64,000 nt of DNA, from contig OZ231126.1 in NCBI GenBank assembly GCA_965153355.1, positions 42,656,001 to 42,720,000 on the forward strand. The letters run 5' to 3'. This stretch comes from Flaccisagitta enflata (taxonomy: Eukaryota > Chaetognatha > Sagittoidea > Aphragmophora). Shown here one piece after another: positions 56,223 to 64,000 of the stretch. Each line of letters starts with the position of its first letter. The stretch's first letter is position 1. The notes under the pieces are model-generated. The model had not been told where the DNA came from. It saw only the letters and a program-made list of their open reading frames with translations, and did not search any database. The position numbers and the translations under genes are program-made.

Positions 56223-56690
56223 GCCTTTGGGCTGCTATTTCTTTTTCCTTCTCCTTTCCTTTTCTTTTTTTTTTTTTGATTTTCTCTTCTTCTTCTTTTT
56301 TTTCTTCCTTCTTTTCCTTTTCTCCATTTCCTTCTTTCTTCTTTTCCTTTCCTCCTTTTCCTGCCAAAACCCTCCGACATACCCCCTTCCCTTCCGAGCA
56401 GCGGCGCTGCACGCTGCAACATAATCAAGAGGTCTGCCGATATCCGTTGACCCCCACTCCCAAGTTAAGTCGGCAGCGTTCGGGGGAAAATTTTTGCTTG
56501 ACGGCAGAAAAGAACAATCAAGAGGACTGGTTAGAACCAGCCCAACAGGCCAACAGTTGCTTGCTTCGTTTTACAGTAACACACACAACTGCATGCATAC
56601 ATAATCCATATTCTCCTTCATTTCGTCCTTCCTTCCTCCCTCCCTCCCTTCCAGGAACTAACTCCCAAAATCTTCCGAATGGCCTTGCTG
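56223..56690. other. Pyrimidine-rich DNA, then unannotated
   Basis: TTCTTCTTTT/CCTTTTCC words to about 56370. CTTCCGAGCAGCGGCGCTGC at about 56392-56411 is shared with 58193 and 58538. No gene supported. Confidence 0.4.
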
Positions 56691-56692
56691 AC

Positions 56693-56858
56693 TACAGTTA
56701 AACCCCGCTCCAACAAATTACAATGGACAAACAAGTTTTATCTATATTAGATGGAATTTTATCAGTGCCAACAAAGGAAATAAAAGAAAATTAGTGGAAA
56801 AGATCATGGATTCTCATCTGTTATAGGCGGAATTCCGTTACTGATGGGTTCAACTGTA
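56693..56858. mobile_element. Small TA-flanked MITE
   Basis: TACAGTTAAACCC at the left and GGGTTCAACTGTA at the right, about 166 bases. Confidence 0.65.
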
Positions 56859-57024
56859 TCTAGTATCTACCTACAGTATTTCCTCTGATTAGCACCATTT
56901 TAATAAAAGAAAACTAGTTGAAGGGACCATGGATTCTCATCTGTTATAGGCGGAATTCCGTTGCTGATGGGTTCAACTGTATCTAGTATCTACCTGCAGT
57001 ATTTCCCCCGATTAGCACCATTTT
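56787..57024. repeat. Tandem duplication of a ~118-base unit
   Basis: GGATTCTCATCTGTTATAGG, GGCGGAATTCCGTT and GATGGGTTCAACTGTATCTA, then GATTAGCACCATTTTA, occur twice in order. The first copy overlaps the right end of the MITE at 56693. Confidence 0.88.
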
Positions 57025-57190
57025 AGTCCCCTAATTAGCGCCTCCTCAAGCACGATTTATTGCACTTTTTTCAAGCACTATTTATTGCACTTTTTTTCCA
57101 AACAATTTAAAAAATTAAAGAGTAAGTGAAGAGAGAAAGATTAGAAAATACACAAATCAACTTCAAACTTTAATCTTTTTAGTTTCTTTA

Positions 57191-57792
57191 CAGTGGGGTT
57201 CGTGGAATAACAGCCTTAACTGGAGGAAGGTATTTAAGTGTCTTGATTTTATTTGACAAACTTGATATCTGAAATATAAGTTGTTCACTTGATGCTTTTG
57301 TCCCTGAGTTTTTTGGTTGCTATGGAAACCAAAATTATTTTTTCAAACATTTATAACCACCAAAATATCAATATTTTGAGAAATATTGTCAGGGAACATT
57401 GCTCAAAATTAAATTTGCTACAACTTTCCCACAGTATGTTCTGTAAGAATATTGCTCCTTTGGCCGTTGCTAGGGGGCATCACACCTAGCAACCGCTAAA
57501 TGATGCTCCCTAGCAACCGCTAAGCGAGCAACATTCTTACAGGACATACTGTGGGAAAGTTGTAGAAAATTTAATTTTGAGCAATGTTCCCTGATAATAT
57601 TTGTCAAAATATTGATATTCTAGTTGTTATAAATGTTCAAAAAAATAATTTTGGTTTCCATAGCAACCAAAAAACTCAGGGACAAAAGCATTAAGTGAAC
57701 AACTTATATTTCAAATATCAAGTTTGTCAAATGAAATTAAGACACTTAAATACCTCCCTCCAGTTTAGGCTGTTATTCCACAAACCCCACTG
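57191..57792. mobile_element. Full-length palindromic MITE with TA flanks
   Basis: CAGTGGGGTTCGTGGAATAA at 57191 returns as TTATTCCACAAACCCCACTG ending at 57792, with TA on both sides (57189-57190, 57793-57794). The two ~290-base arms are about 95% complementary by eye, through TTTTTTGGTTGCTATGGAAA and its inverse. The centre carries repeated CTAGCAACCGCTAA words. This is a near-perfect hairpin with no ORF. The end sequence is of mariner type. Confidence 0.92.
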
Positions 57793-57794
57793 TA

Positions 57795-58002
57795 TTCCAT
57801 TTCTTTACAAAGAAATGGTTATAGATTAAAAAGATTTTCAACAAGTGAAAACTTGTAAGGAAAATATACAAACTATCATTTCATAAAACATTGTATGTCT
57901 TTTTTCATCTCAATTTTCAATTTTTTCTTCTTATTCTTGAATTCTTCACCTTTTAATAATTGATTATCTCTTTTTCAGTATTTTGGTCCAAAAAAAGTAC
58001 AG

Positions 58003-58005
<3 letters not shown>
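57795..58005. other. AT-rich spacer
   Basis: No feature seen. Confidence 0.3.

Positions 58006-58075
<70 letters not shown>
58006..58075. repeat. (CT)n microsatellite
   Basis: About 35 pure CT units followed by T/C-rich DNA. Confidence 0.98.
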
Positions 58076-58083
<8 letters not shown>

Positions 58084-58084
58084 T

Positions 58085-58291
58085 CTCTCTTTTTCTCTCT
58101 TTTTTTCCCACTTTTTCTTTCTTTTTGCCTTCTTTTTTCCTATTTTTTTTTCCTTACTGGCCTCTGGTACCTTCCAAACGGCCACTAACTTTTCCGAGCA
58201 GCGGCGCTGCGCGCTGCTAAACAATCAGCGTCTCTGGTTGTTGTTGTTTTTGTTGTTGTTGTTGTTGTTTTTGCTGATGTTGTTGATGATC

Positions 58292-58323
<32 letters not shown>

Positions 58324-58333
58324 GGTAATGATC

Positions 58334-58404
<71 letters not shown>

Positions 58405-58748
58405 GAAGTCCAAACCCAGTCATCCCTCCGTAACGATTGAGTCTTTTTTTCCCACTTTTTCTTTCTTTTTCCCTTCTTTTTTCCTATTTTTTTTCCTTCC
58501 TGGCCTCTGGAACCTTCCGAACGGCCACTAACTTTTCTGAGCAGCGGCGCTGCGCGCTGCTACACAATCAGCGCCTCTGGTTGTTGTTGTTTTTGTTGTT
58601 GTTTTTGCTGATGTTGTTGATGATCTTGTTGATGATCTTGTTGTTGTTGTTGTTGTTGTTGTTGTCGTTGTCGTTGTTGTTGTTGTTGTTGCTGTTGGTA
58701 ATGATCTTGTTGTTGTTGTTGTTGTTGTTGCTGTTGGTAATGATCTCG

Positions 58749-58780
<32 letters not shown>

Positions 58781-58818
58781 GAAGTCCAAACCCAGTCATC
58801 CCTCCGTAACGATTGAGT
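58085..58818. repeat. Tandem duplication of a ~360-base unit containing (GTT)n
   Basis: Each unit has CCCACTTTTTCTTTCTTTTT, GGCCACTAACTTTTC, GAGCAGCGGCGCTGCGCGCT and AATCAGCG-CTCTGG, then an interrupted (GTT)n tract and GTCCAAACCCAGTCATCCCT. Unit 1 runs to about 58443, unit 2 to 58818. The (GTT)n tracts differ in their interruptions. Confidence 0.92.
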
Positions 58819-58899
58819 CAAAAAGTGTGAAAACGCACTTTTAAGATGCACGATTAAGATGCTGAAGCTGTGAATGTGTGCAGTGTGTGTAGAGGAGGG

Positions 58900-58955
58900 G
58901 GGTTATTCGCTCCTGCCCACCCGTCCGCGACCACAGTGTAACCCCGGGCTACTTG
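58900..58955 (-). mobile_element. Head of a hairpin-tailed repeat, reverse strand
   Basis: On the - strand: AACAAGTAGCCCGGGGTTAC, then GTCGCGGAC and GGGTGGGCAGGAGC. No tail was found at lower coordinates, so it is truncated. Confidence 0.7.
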
Positions 58956-58980
58956 TTGCGCTAGACATGGGATAGTGATT

Positions 58981-59328
58981 TTATGTGAAATGTGAAGAAA
59001 GTTGCGGTTTAAAGTAGAATTTTGACAAATTTGATGATTTCCAGTTCTGACCTTCGCATATCAATGTTTCTTCCATCACAATGAGGGTGTGAACAGCAAT
59101 GACGAGTACGATGATTGCTTCGCCTGACCTCGCTGAATTGTTCTTGTGCGACCCCTTCAAAATGTACCTCTTACCACTGGTAAGTGTAAATGATTGAACA
59201 GAAAGAATGATAGGACTTTCAATGTTATTCGTTAGAGGCGGAATTTCGAAAGAAGTGTGTTCGTATGATATTCTTCTGTATTCACTGTTTATAGTTATTT
59301 TCAAGTGCAAATCCACAAAAAATTTCAT
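58981..59328 (-). CDS. Possible small exon, hypothetical protein
   Basis: A 115-codon open frame on the - strand in sequence that is not repeated elsewhere in the window. The translation alternates hydrophobic and polar residues in a beta-strand-like way (SEYRRISYEHTSFEIPPL, FTLTSGKRYILKGSH, GEAIIVLVIAVHTLI) and has no low-complexity runs, unlike the other small ORFs here. LTSGKRYILKG faintly recalls NTR-type domains, but I cannot assign it. It may be chance; splice sites were not identified. Confidence 0.25.
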   Translation of the reverse strand: MKFFVDLHLKITINSEYRRISYEHTSFEIPPLTNNIESPIILSVQSFTLTSGKRYILKGSHKNNSARSGEAIIVLVIAVHTLIVMEETLICEGQNWKSSNLSKFYFKPQLSSHFT

Positions 59329-59610
59329 AAAACTAGCCGGACCGCCGGTAGAGATTAATGCATGTGTATTTTAACAGTTATAACACATTTTTTACAGTTT
59401 TTGAGTTTCTGAAAGTGGCACAAACAAAAATCAGTTAAAAAACTAGTTTTTAGACGCGTGCACAAGATTCTATGACCCAATCTGTCTGTCAGTCTGTCCG
59501 TCGATCTGTCTGTCTGTCAGTCCCTAACGCTTAGCTTAAGTCATTTTCAGTTATTTTATGTAATTTTAAGTCAATTTTTGGTCTTTTGGTCTTTTAGTCT
59601 TTTAGTCTTA

Positions 59611-60135
59611 ACAGGGTGTGCAAAATTATCCGGAAGAAGATATGAAAAAGTACCCTTCTTAGCATTCAGAACCAAAATTCTCACAGAAAAAAAAGTCAGC
59701 AATAAAACTTATCAAGTAAATTTGACTCCGATTAAACCCTCATTAAAAATATTCATTAAAAAAACTGAAATTCTGTAGTTTTTCTTGCCTTTTAATTTAT
59801 TTGCTTTCATGAACTCCATTGATGCTGATTTAACTTACCTCCCTCAGCATAGTCTGTGTCAAGCTAAGAAAGTCTCTCTGAAGTAGTTACATATACAAAA
59901 ATCTATGATTTTGTAACTTATTTTGCTACTAGAATAAAATCCTGTTAAAATCAAAATCTTTGCTTCAAATCATTTAACTCACACAGTGACAAGGGATTTA
60001 GAAACGACCTACAATCAATTTCAGCTTCTAGTATAACTAGCTGGGGTACTCTGGGTCAGATTTCATAGTGCTGAGTCAATTCTAGGTATGGTTTTCTTTT
60101 TATTGATTAAGTCCAGATAATTTTGCACACCCTGT
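59611..60135. mobile_element. TA-flanked MITE with ACAGGGTGTGCAAAATTATC ends
   Basis: ACAGGGTGTGCAAAATTATC at 59611-59630 is inverted as GATAATTTTGCACACCCTGT at 60116-60135, with TA at both sides. Length 525, no transposase. The 66-codon ORF at 59578-59778 crosses its left end and is not supported. Confidence 0.88.
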
Positions 60136-60164
60136 TATTGTCTTAACAACTGCACACGACTGTT

Positions 60165-60690
60165 AGGTTTGGGTGCTTCACATAGCAAAAGTTGCTTATT
60201 TCTTTTCATCCTCTTTACCTAATGTGGAGTGGGCAATTTTAGGACCCTTACCATTTTTCTTTTATCAAAAATTGTTCATCTTCCGTTTTTTAGAAAATTG
60301 TTTTTGAGAGCCTAATTTGTATATTGCAGCAGGATAAAAAAGTATGCTGATCTTCTCTGAATTAGCTTTTATAAACTTCTGCTGTTTAGAGAATTGTTAA
60401 CCTGCTTTTTCACAAGCTCTTACGTAACTTATGCTCTGATATTTTGATTCATTTTCACAAAAATCATGGTTTTCTAAAACTAACAATTGTTCCTTTTGTA
60501 ACAAGACTACACAGGATTTTGCTGAATTCTGGGAAATCGGAGTATACTTTAAGGCCAAACGGAAGATGAAGGAATTTTGAGAAAAGGAAAACGGTCATCT
60601 TTATGATTTTTTTCACTCCATATTGGGTTAGTGGGACGAGAAGAAAATCATTTTTTTTTGCTATGCGAAGCACGCAACTGTTAGGTGTTG
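60165..60690. repeat. Foldback arms flanking AT-rich DNA
   Basis: GTGCTTCACATAGCAAAA (about 60170), TAATGTGGAGTG and TTCATCTTCCGTTTT are inverted as AAACGGAAGATGAA, CACTCCATATTGGG and TTTGCTATGCGAAGCAC near 60678. It lies within the reverse-strand element 59452-60697. Confidence 0.78.
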
Positions 60691-60767
60691 GCCTTGTTTT
60701 AGCTCTTCTCTGTAAATTATCCCTTCAAACTTATTGTACAGTGTGAAAGCATTGTGAAGCAATGTAG

Positions 60768-61369
60768 TTTTTAGGTGCGACAAAGAACCTCTATAACTGG
60801 CTCTGTCCGTCGGTCTGTCTGTCGGTCGGTCTGTAACGCATTCGTTCGACGATCAACACGTCGCACAGCGCAATCTGTAGTACAAAAAAGTGACATTAAT
60901 GCCCCGGGCAAAAGCCCTAATGTCCGCGGTAAAAAAAAGGTAGATTTTGAATATGCCCGGTTCTATGCCCCGTTAAAAGTTAGTGAAAAAAATGATTCAG
61001 GGACTTAACAGGGCATATGCCCCATTTAGTTTAGTTTTGTTCAATCAAAAATGCTTCGTCAAAAATCAGTAAACCCTTTTTTCGGTGGCTTTCTTCAGGT
61101 CGATTTCTATCGTGAAAATCTTCAGGGACTAAATGGGGACTTAACGGGGCATATGCCCCATTTAATTAAGAAATGAAGAAAATAAGTTAGTCTAATTGGG
61201 GGATTTCCCGGGGAATTCCCCCAGGATCAAACTCTCATATTTTTAGATTATGCCCGGTTCACTTATGAATAATTGTAAAGGGGGAATTCCCAGAGAATTC
61301 CCCGGGGCATTAATGTCACTACAGATTGCGCTGTGCGTCGCACCTTATTGGCCTACTTGGCCTTGTTGA
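60768..61369 (-). mobile_element. Hairpin-tailed repeat, AGGTGCGAC type, reverse strand
   Basis: On the - strand: AACAAG (complement of 61362-61367), GGCC-AAGTA-GGCC hairpin, CAAT, X = AGGTGCGAC (complement of 61337-61345), body, GGAC tract, TTATAGAGG and tail arm GTCGCACCT (complement of 60773-60781) followed by AAAAA. The tail arm is an exact complement of X, which is unlike that of any other copy here. Confidence 0.85.
60859..61340. mobile_element. Nested inverted-repeat element with TGACATTAATGCCCCGGG ends
   Basis: CGTCGCACAGCGCAATCTGT (60859-60878) is inverted at 61319-61340. Immediately inside, GTGACATTAATGCCCCGGG (60890-60908) is inverted at 61300-61319. The left side has nine extra bases (60881-60889) between the two repeats. 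The interior has GGGGCATATGCCCC palindromes. Confidence 0.85.
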
Positions 61370-61550
61370 TTAAACAAGGCCGGATACACGGCTACCGAAG
61401 TCGCGTGCGGGTGGGCAGGGGCCATACTTGAGGTCACCAGACCACTTGGGCAGGAACACTGAGGTTCAAAAATCAATATCATAAAAAAGTGTGACCGACC
61501 GACGGACGGACAAAGCGAGTTGTAGAGTCGCGTGCACGTGACTAAAAAAA
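61370..61550 (+). mobile_element. Hairpin-tailed repeat, AGTCGC type
   Basis: AACAAGGCCGGATACACGGC; X = AGTCGCGTGC at 61399-61408; GGGTGGGCAGGGGC; GACCGACCGACGGACGGAC; tail arm GCACGTGACT at 61534-61543 (one mismatch to X), then AAAA. It lies head to head with the reverse copy ending at 61369. Confidence 0.88.
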
Positions 61551-61880
61551 ATCACAGATGCTTTATTTCTGCTATATTTATGCTTTAGATTCTGTTTTTC
61601 TTCATAGATTTTTGAATCTTAGCCCCTTTTTGAAGCTAATGCATTAAAAAAAAACAGTCCACTAGGTCAGGAGTTTTAACAATTTTTTGCGACCAGGAGT
61701 TTGTCTTGGACATCGTGTCTCTTTCTTGCTCTTCTTCTTTCTCCCTTCCACTCTCTCTTTCTGTTTTAAGTCACGAGCTAGGCCTAGATCAGATGTTGAA
61801 TAGCGAAATTTGTCAGATGCCCGAATGAAGATCTATTATGTAAAAGAAAATCTGAGAAACTAACGCTGTCCCAATCTTGT
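61551..61880. other. Unannotated stretch
   Basis: No feature seen. Confidence 0.3.
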
Positions 61881-62530
61881 TCCTTCAATCTATGAAAGTT
61901 AAGAATGCTCTTCATCACTCCCCTATATCGTCCGATTTGGTTCAAAATTAGTTCGAAATTCGAACTTCCAGTACTTATCTTGTTTTGACTTGTGACCTGG
62001 CCCGAGTGTAAAACCGGAAGTTCGTTACGCGTGCGGAAGGGGCAACCACTCATGACCGAATTTCGAATTAATTTTGAACCAAATCGGACGAAATACACTT
62101 TTTTTTAAAATAAGAGACAACTGGGTGTTCTTAAATTTTCATCCATTTTCAGCTTGAAATTCTCTTAAAGTGTTCTTAATTTCTTGGATGTATATTAATC
62201 GTGTAAAAATACCTTATTTATAACAACTGTATCTTAAACTTGATAGTTATCATGTTTTTTTTAAATAATGCCTGATTTTATGGGCAAACTAAAAAAAACA
62301 GTTTTTTTCAAAAGATAAAAGGCCTATATTTCTGAAAAATTAATTCTTTAGACAAGAAACTAAAAAAAAGTTCCTTTGAAATTGGCCAAAATTGAATGTT
62401 AGCCTGGGCATTCTCTTATTTTGTTCCTAAAATTTTAGCAAATCTCAGGCTCATGTCTCTTATAAACTGGTCTCTTATAAAAGAAAAAAGTGTATGGGAG
62501 TGATGAAGAGCATTCTTAACTTTCAAATTC
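61881..62530. repeat. Nested foldback repeat
   Basis: AGTTAAGAATGCTCTTCATC at about 61896 is inverted near 62500-62520. A second pair, TCCGATTTGGTTCAAAATTA and its inverse, lies at about 61930 and 62072. The ORF at 61784-62098 (-) crosses both arms and is not supported. Confidence 0.8.
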
Positions 62531-62621
62531 AAACTCAGTTCTAACTGTAGCAGAGAGCCTGAGAGAGGTCATCGCACATCACTACGCCCCACAACGAGAA
62601 ATAGCACTTCATCAGTGATTG

Positions 62622-62805
62622 AATAAGTAACCTGGGGTTATAATATCGTTGCGGACGGGTGGGCAGGGGCGTACAACTCCCCAGTCCACACACACACACC
62701 CTGAAATGTGCGTTTCTTCAATTTTTTACGCATGCGTTTCGGACCAACAGATGGACGGACAGACAAAGCCTCTTACAAAGTTGCGTGTCTCCTTTTAAAA
62801 ACCCG
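62622..62805 (+). mobile_element. Hairpin-tailed repeat, GTTGCG type, eroded
   Basis: AATAAGTAACCTGGGGTTAT, AATATC, X = GTTGCGGAC at 62648-62656, GGGTGGGCAGGGGC, ACAGATGGACGGACAGAC tract, AAAGTTGCGTGTCTCC and TTTTAAAAAC. The head hairpin keeps pairing (GTAAC/GTTAT) although both sides have changed. Confidence 0.8.
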
Positions 62806-62834
62806 GTTGCTCAACGAAGTTTCGCCATGTTACC

Positions 62835-62955
62835 AGGAATGCGGAAGCGGTTGACCGCTTCCAATGGCCCGACCGTTGGGTGGAATGGTTAGTATTTGAA
62901 CTGCAAAATTGAATCAAAAGCGGCATGAAAATGGACCGCTTCCACGCCCTTGTTC
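62835..62955. repeat. GGAAGCGG / CCGCTTCC words with inverted order
   Basis: GCGGAAGCGGTTGACCGCTT is partly self-complementary, and GGACCGCTTCCACGCC closes the region. Related to 8605-8825 and 43330-43440. Confidence 0.6.
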
Positions 62956-63019
62956 AAAATAAATGCGATTTGAAAAGAAAATCTACTGTGCCGATTAATT
63001 GTTGCCAATCAGTATTTTT

Positions 63020-63185
63020 TTTGTCACGGACTCTATACGGTGCCGTGTCGGTCAGTCCATCGGCCTTTTTTGAGGGAATTTTTTGCCATTCGTAGGTGCG
63101 TCTGTGATATGTATGAGCATAACTGAGCATGTTTTCTTGTACTGCTCCTGCCTAACCGTCCGCGACGGTGTTGCGCTTGTTTGAT
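63020..63185 (-). mobile_element. Hairpin-tailed repeat, GTCGCGGAC type, reverse strand
   Basis: On the - strand: AACAAG (complement of 63176-63181), CGCAACACC, X = GTCGCGGAC (complement of 63158-63166), GGTTAGGCAGGAGC, a short GGAC-like tract and tail arm GTCCGTGAC (complement of 63023-63031; one mismatch to X) followed by an A-run. Confidence 0.8.
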
Positions 63186-63189
63186 CACC

Positions 63190-63754
63190 TCTCAATTGTA
63201 TTTGAATGTTCCCTAAAGGCCTAACTAGCTTTTTACAAAAACGTTTTCGTATAATCGGTATTCATTTGGAACTTGTCTTGCTACGTCGCTCTCGCAACAA
63301 TTTTATTTTCAAAGCTTTTTGAATACAAGTGGGAAGGGGGCCTTGCTTTTTATTCACATTAAAGTAACAGAATCGATTATAAGATTAACGACTGTTAAAA
63401 AGTAAAGGAAAAGCGATGAAATGTGAACTGAGTAGGATGACAAACAAGAATTAGTTGACCCCTTGGTCGACAATAAAAATGTAGAAGCAAGAGGTCGAGG
63501 CTTAGAAATGGCTGGCATTCCTTTCTTAAGTCGCGAATTAGCTCTGTCAGTCTGTCCGTCGGTCCGTGGGTCCATCAGAAATGGATAGACGGATGCATCG
63601 TTTGTCATTTTTTTAGCGGACAGTGATGACCAAAGGAAATAAAGGGGAATGAAATATTGCGAATAGCGAAAAAAAGCAACAAAGGGTCTAAACGAAACTA
63701 ACTGTGGTGAAGGGGATGGATGAAGTGAGGGGTTTGATGGAATGGGTGTGGGAC

Positions 63755-63755
<1 letters not shown>
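63190..63755. other. Unannotated stretch with a reverse hairpin-tail remnant
   Basis: The + strand reads TTAAGTCGCGAATTAGCTCT and GTCAGTCTGTCCGTCGGTCC near 63525-63570, a tail and GGAC tract in reverse. The ORF at 63354-63608 (-) overlaps it and is not supported. Confidence 0.45.
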
Positions 63756-63758
<3 letters not shown>

Positions 63759-63824
<66 letters not shown>

Positions 63825-63895
63825 AGAGAGAGACTTATGGAGGAGACTTATGGAGACTTATGGAGACTTATGGAGACTTATGGAGACTTATGGAG
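63759..63895. repeat. (GA)n microsatellite followed by a 10-base repeat GAGACTTATG
   Basis: GA 63759-63818, impure to 63832, then about six units of GAGACTTATG to 63893. Confidence 0.95.
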
Positions 63896-64000
63896 GAGAA
63901 GGAGAGCCGCGGCCACGTGGGGAGCGAGATCTGGACCTTGGAGACCTGGACCTAAATCGATCATATCTGCCCTTATTACTCGGAGAAGGACTTCTCCTTC

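Larger units (their letters stand above)
59452..60697 (-). mobile_element. Hairpin-tailed repeat, AGTTGCGTGC type, interrupted by a MITE
   Basis: On the - strand: ACAAGGCCAACACC head near 60690, then X = AGTTGCGTGC (complement of about 60669-60680). The tail lies at the low-coordinate end, where the + strand reads TTTTTAGACGCGTGC (about 59452) followed by a (GTCT)n/GTCCGTCG tract. X and tail arm match at 8 of 10 bases. The MITE at 59611-60135 lies inside. Confidence 0.6.

Noticed and set aside
58217-58799. Poly-Gln and poly-Asn ORFs on the - strand
   Set aside because: They are reverse translations of (GTT)n tracts.
61784-62098. 104-residue - strand ORF
   Set aside because: It spans both arms of a foldback repeat.

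Overview
This window looks like repeat-rich intergenic DNA from an invertebrate animal. The evidence is a BEL/Pao-type retrotransposon (a metazoan lineage), mariner-style TA-flanked inverted-repeat elements with one transposase remnant, very long (CT)n, (GT)n and (GTT)n microsatellites, and no operons or bacterial gene packing. I cannot name the species. Only one stretch looks like a host gene exon (17489-18445, +). No tRNA, rRNA or CRISPR array was recognised.

Layout. 1-7880: a BEL/Pao retrotransposon on the + strand. Its gag, protease and reverse transcriptase are open in one frame. RNase H and integrase are broken by frame changes, a stop codon and an AT-rich insertion, so this copy is defective. 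The 5' LTR lies outside the window. 7900-12150: microsatellites, a foldback repeat, and three arrays of degenerate 10-base units; two of these are inverted around a hairpin-tailed repeat. 12150-17035: about 30 copies of a ~135-base unit, preceded by a leader. 17190-18445: an A-rich stretch and the lone host-like exon. 18565-64000: a dense mosaic of palindromic MITEs, foldback elements, minisatellites and microsatellites.

Main discovery. Most of the accessory DNA belongs to a superfamily of short repeats with one shared plan. It starts AACAAG, then a small hairpin, then usually CAAT, then a 9-11 base word X followed by a GGGTGGGCAGGGGC-like block, a variable body, a (GGAC)n-like tract, often CTCTTATAGAG, and a terminal hairpin whose 3' arm is the reverse complement of X, followed by AAAA. 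X differs between families (AGTCGCGGAC, AGTCGCGTGC, AGTCGCTGC, GTTGCGGAC, GATGCGTCCTC, AGGTGCGAC), yet the tail changes with it. That is the pattern of covariation expected for a base-paired end-to-end structure. It occurs on both strands and in at least ten places here.

Other notable points: near-perfect palindromic elements at 57191-57792, 54667-55284 and 43775-44298; TA-flanked elements at 20605-21448, 49834-50423 and 59611-60135; and a 13-base fragment at 16186-16198 identical to the tail of an Illumina adapter inside the noisy tandem array, which suggests assembly or consensus error there. Coordinates of diffuse repeats are approximate (about 10-30 bases) because they were read by eye.
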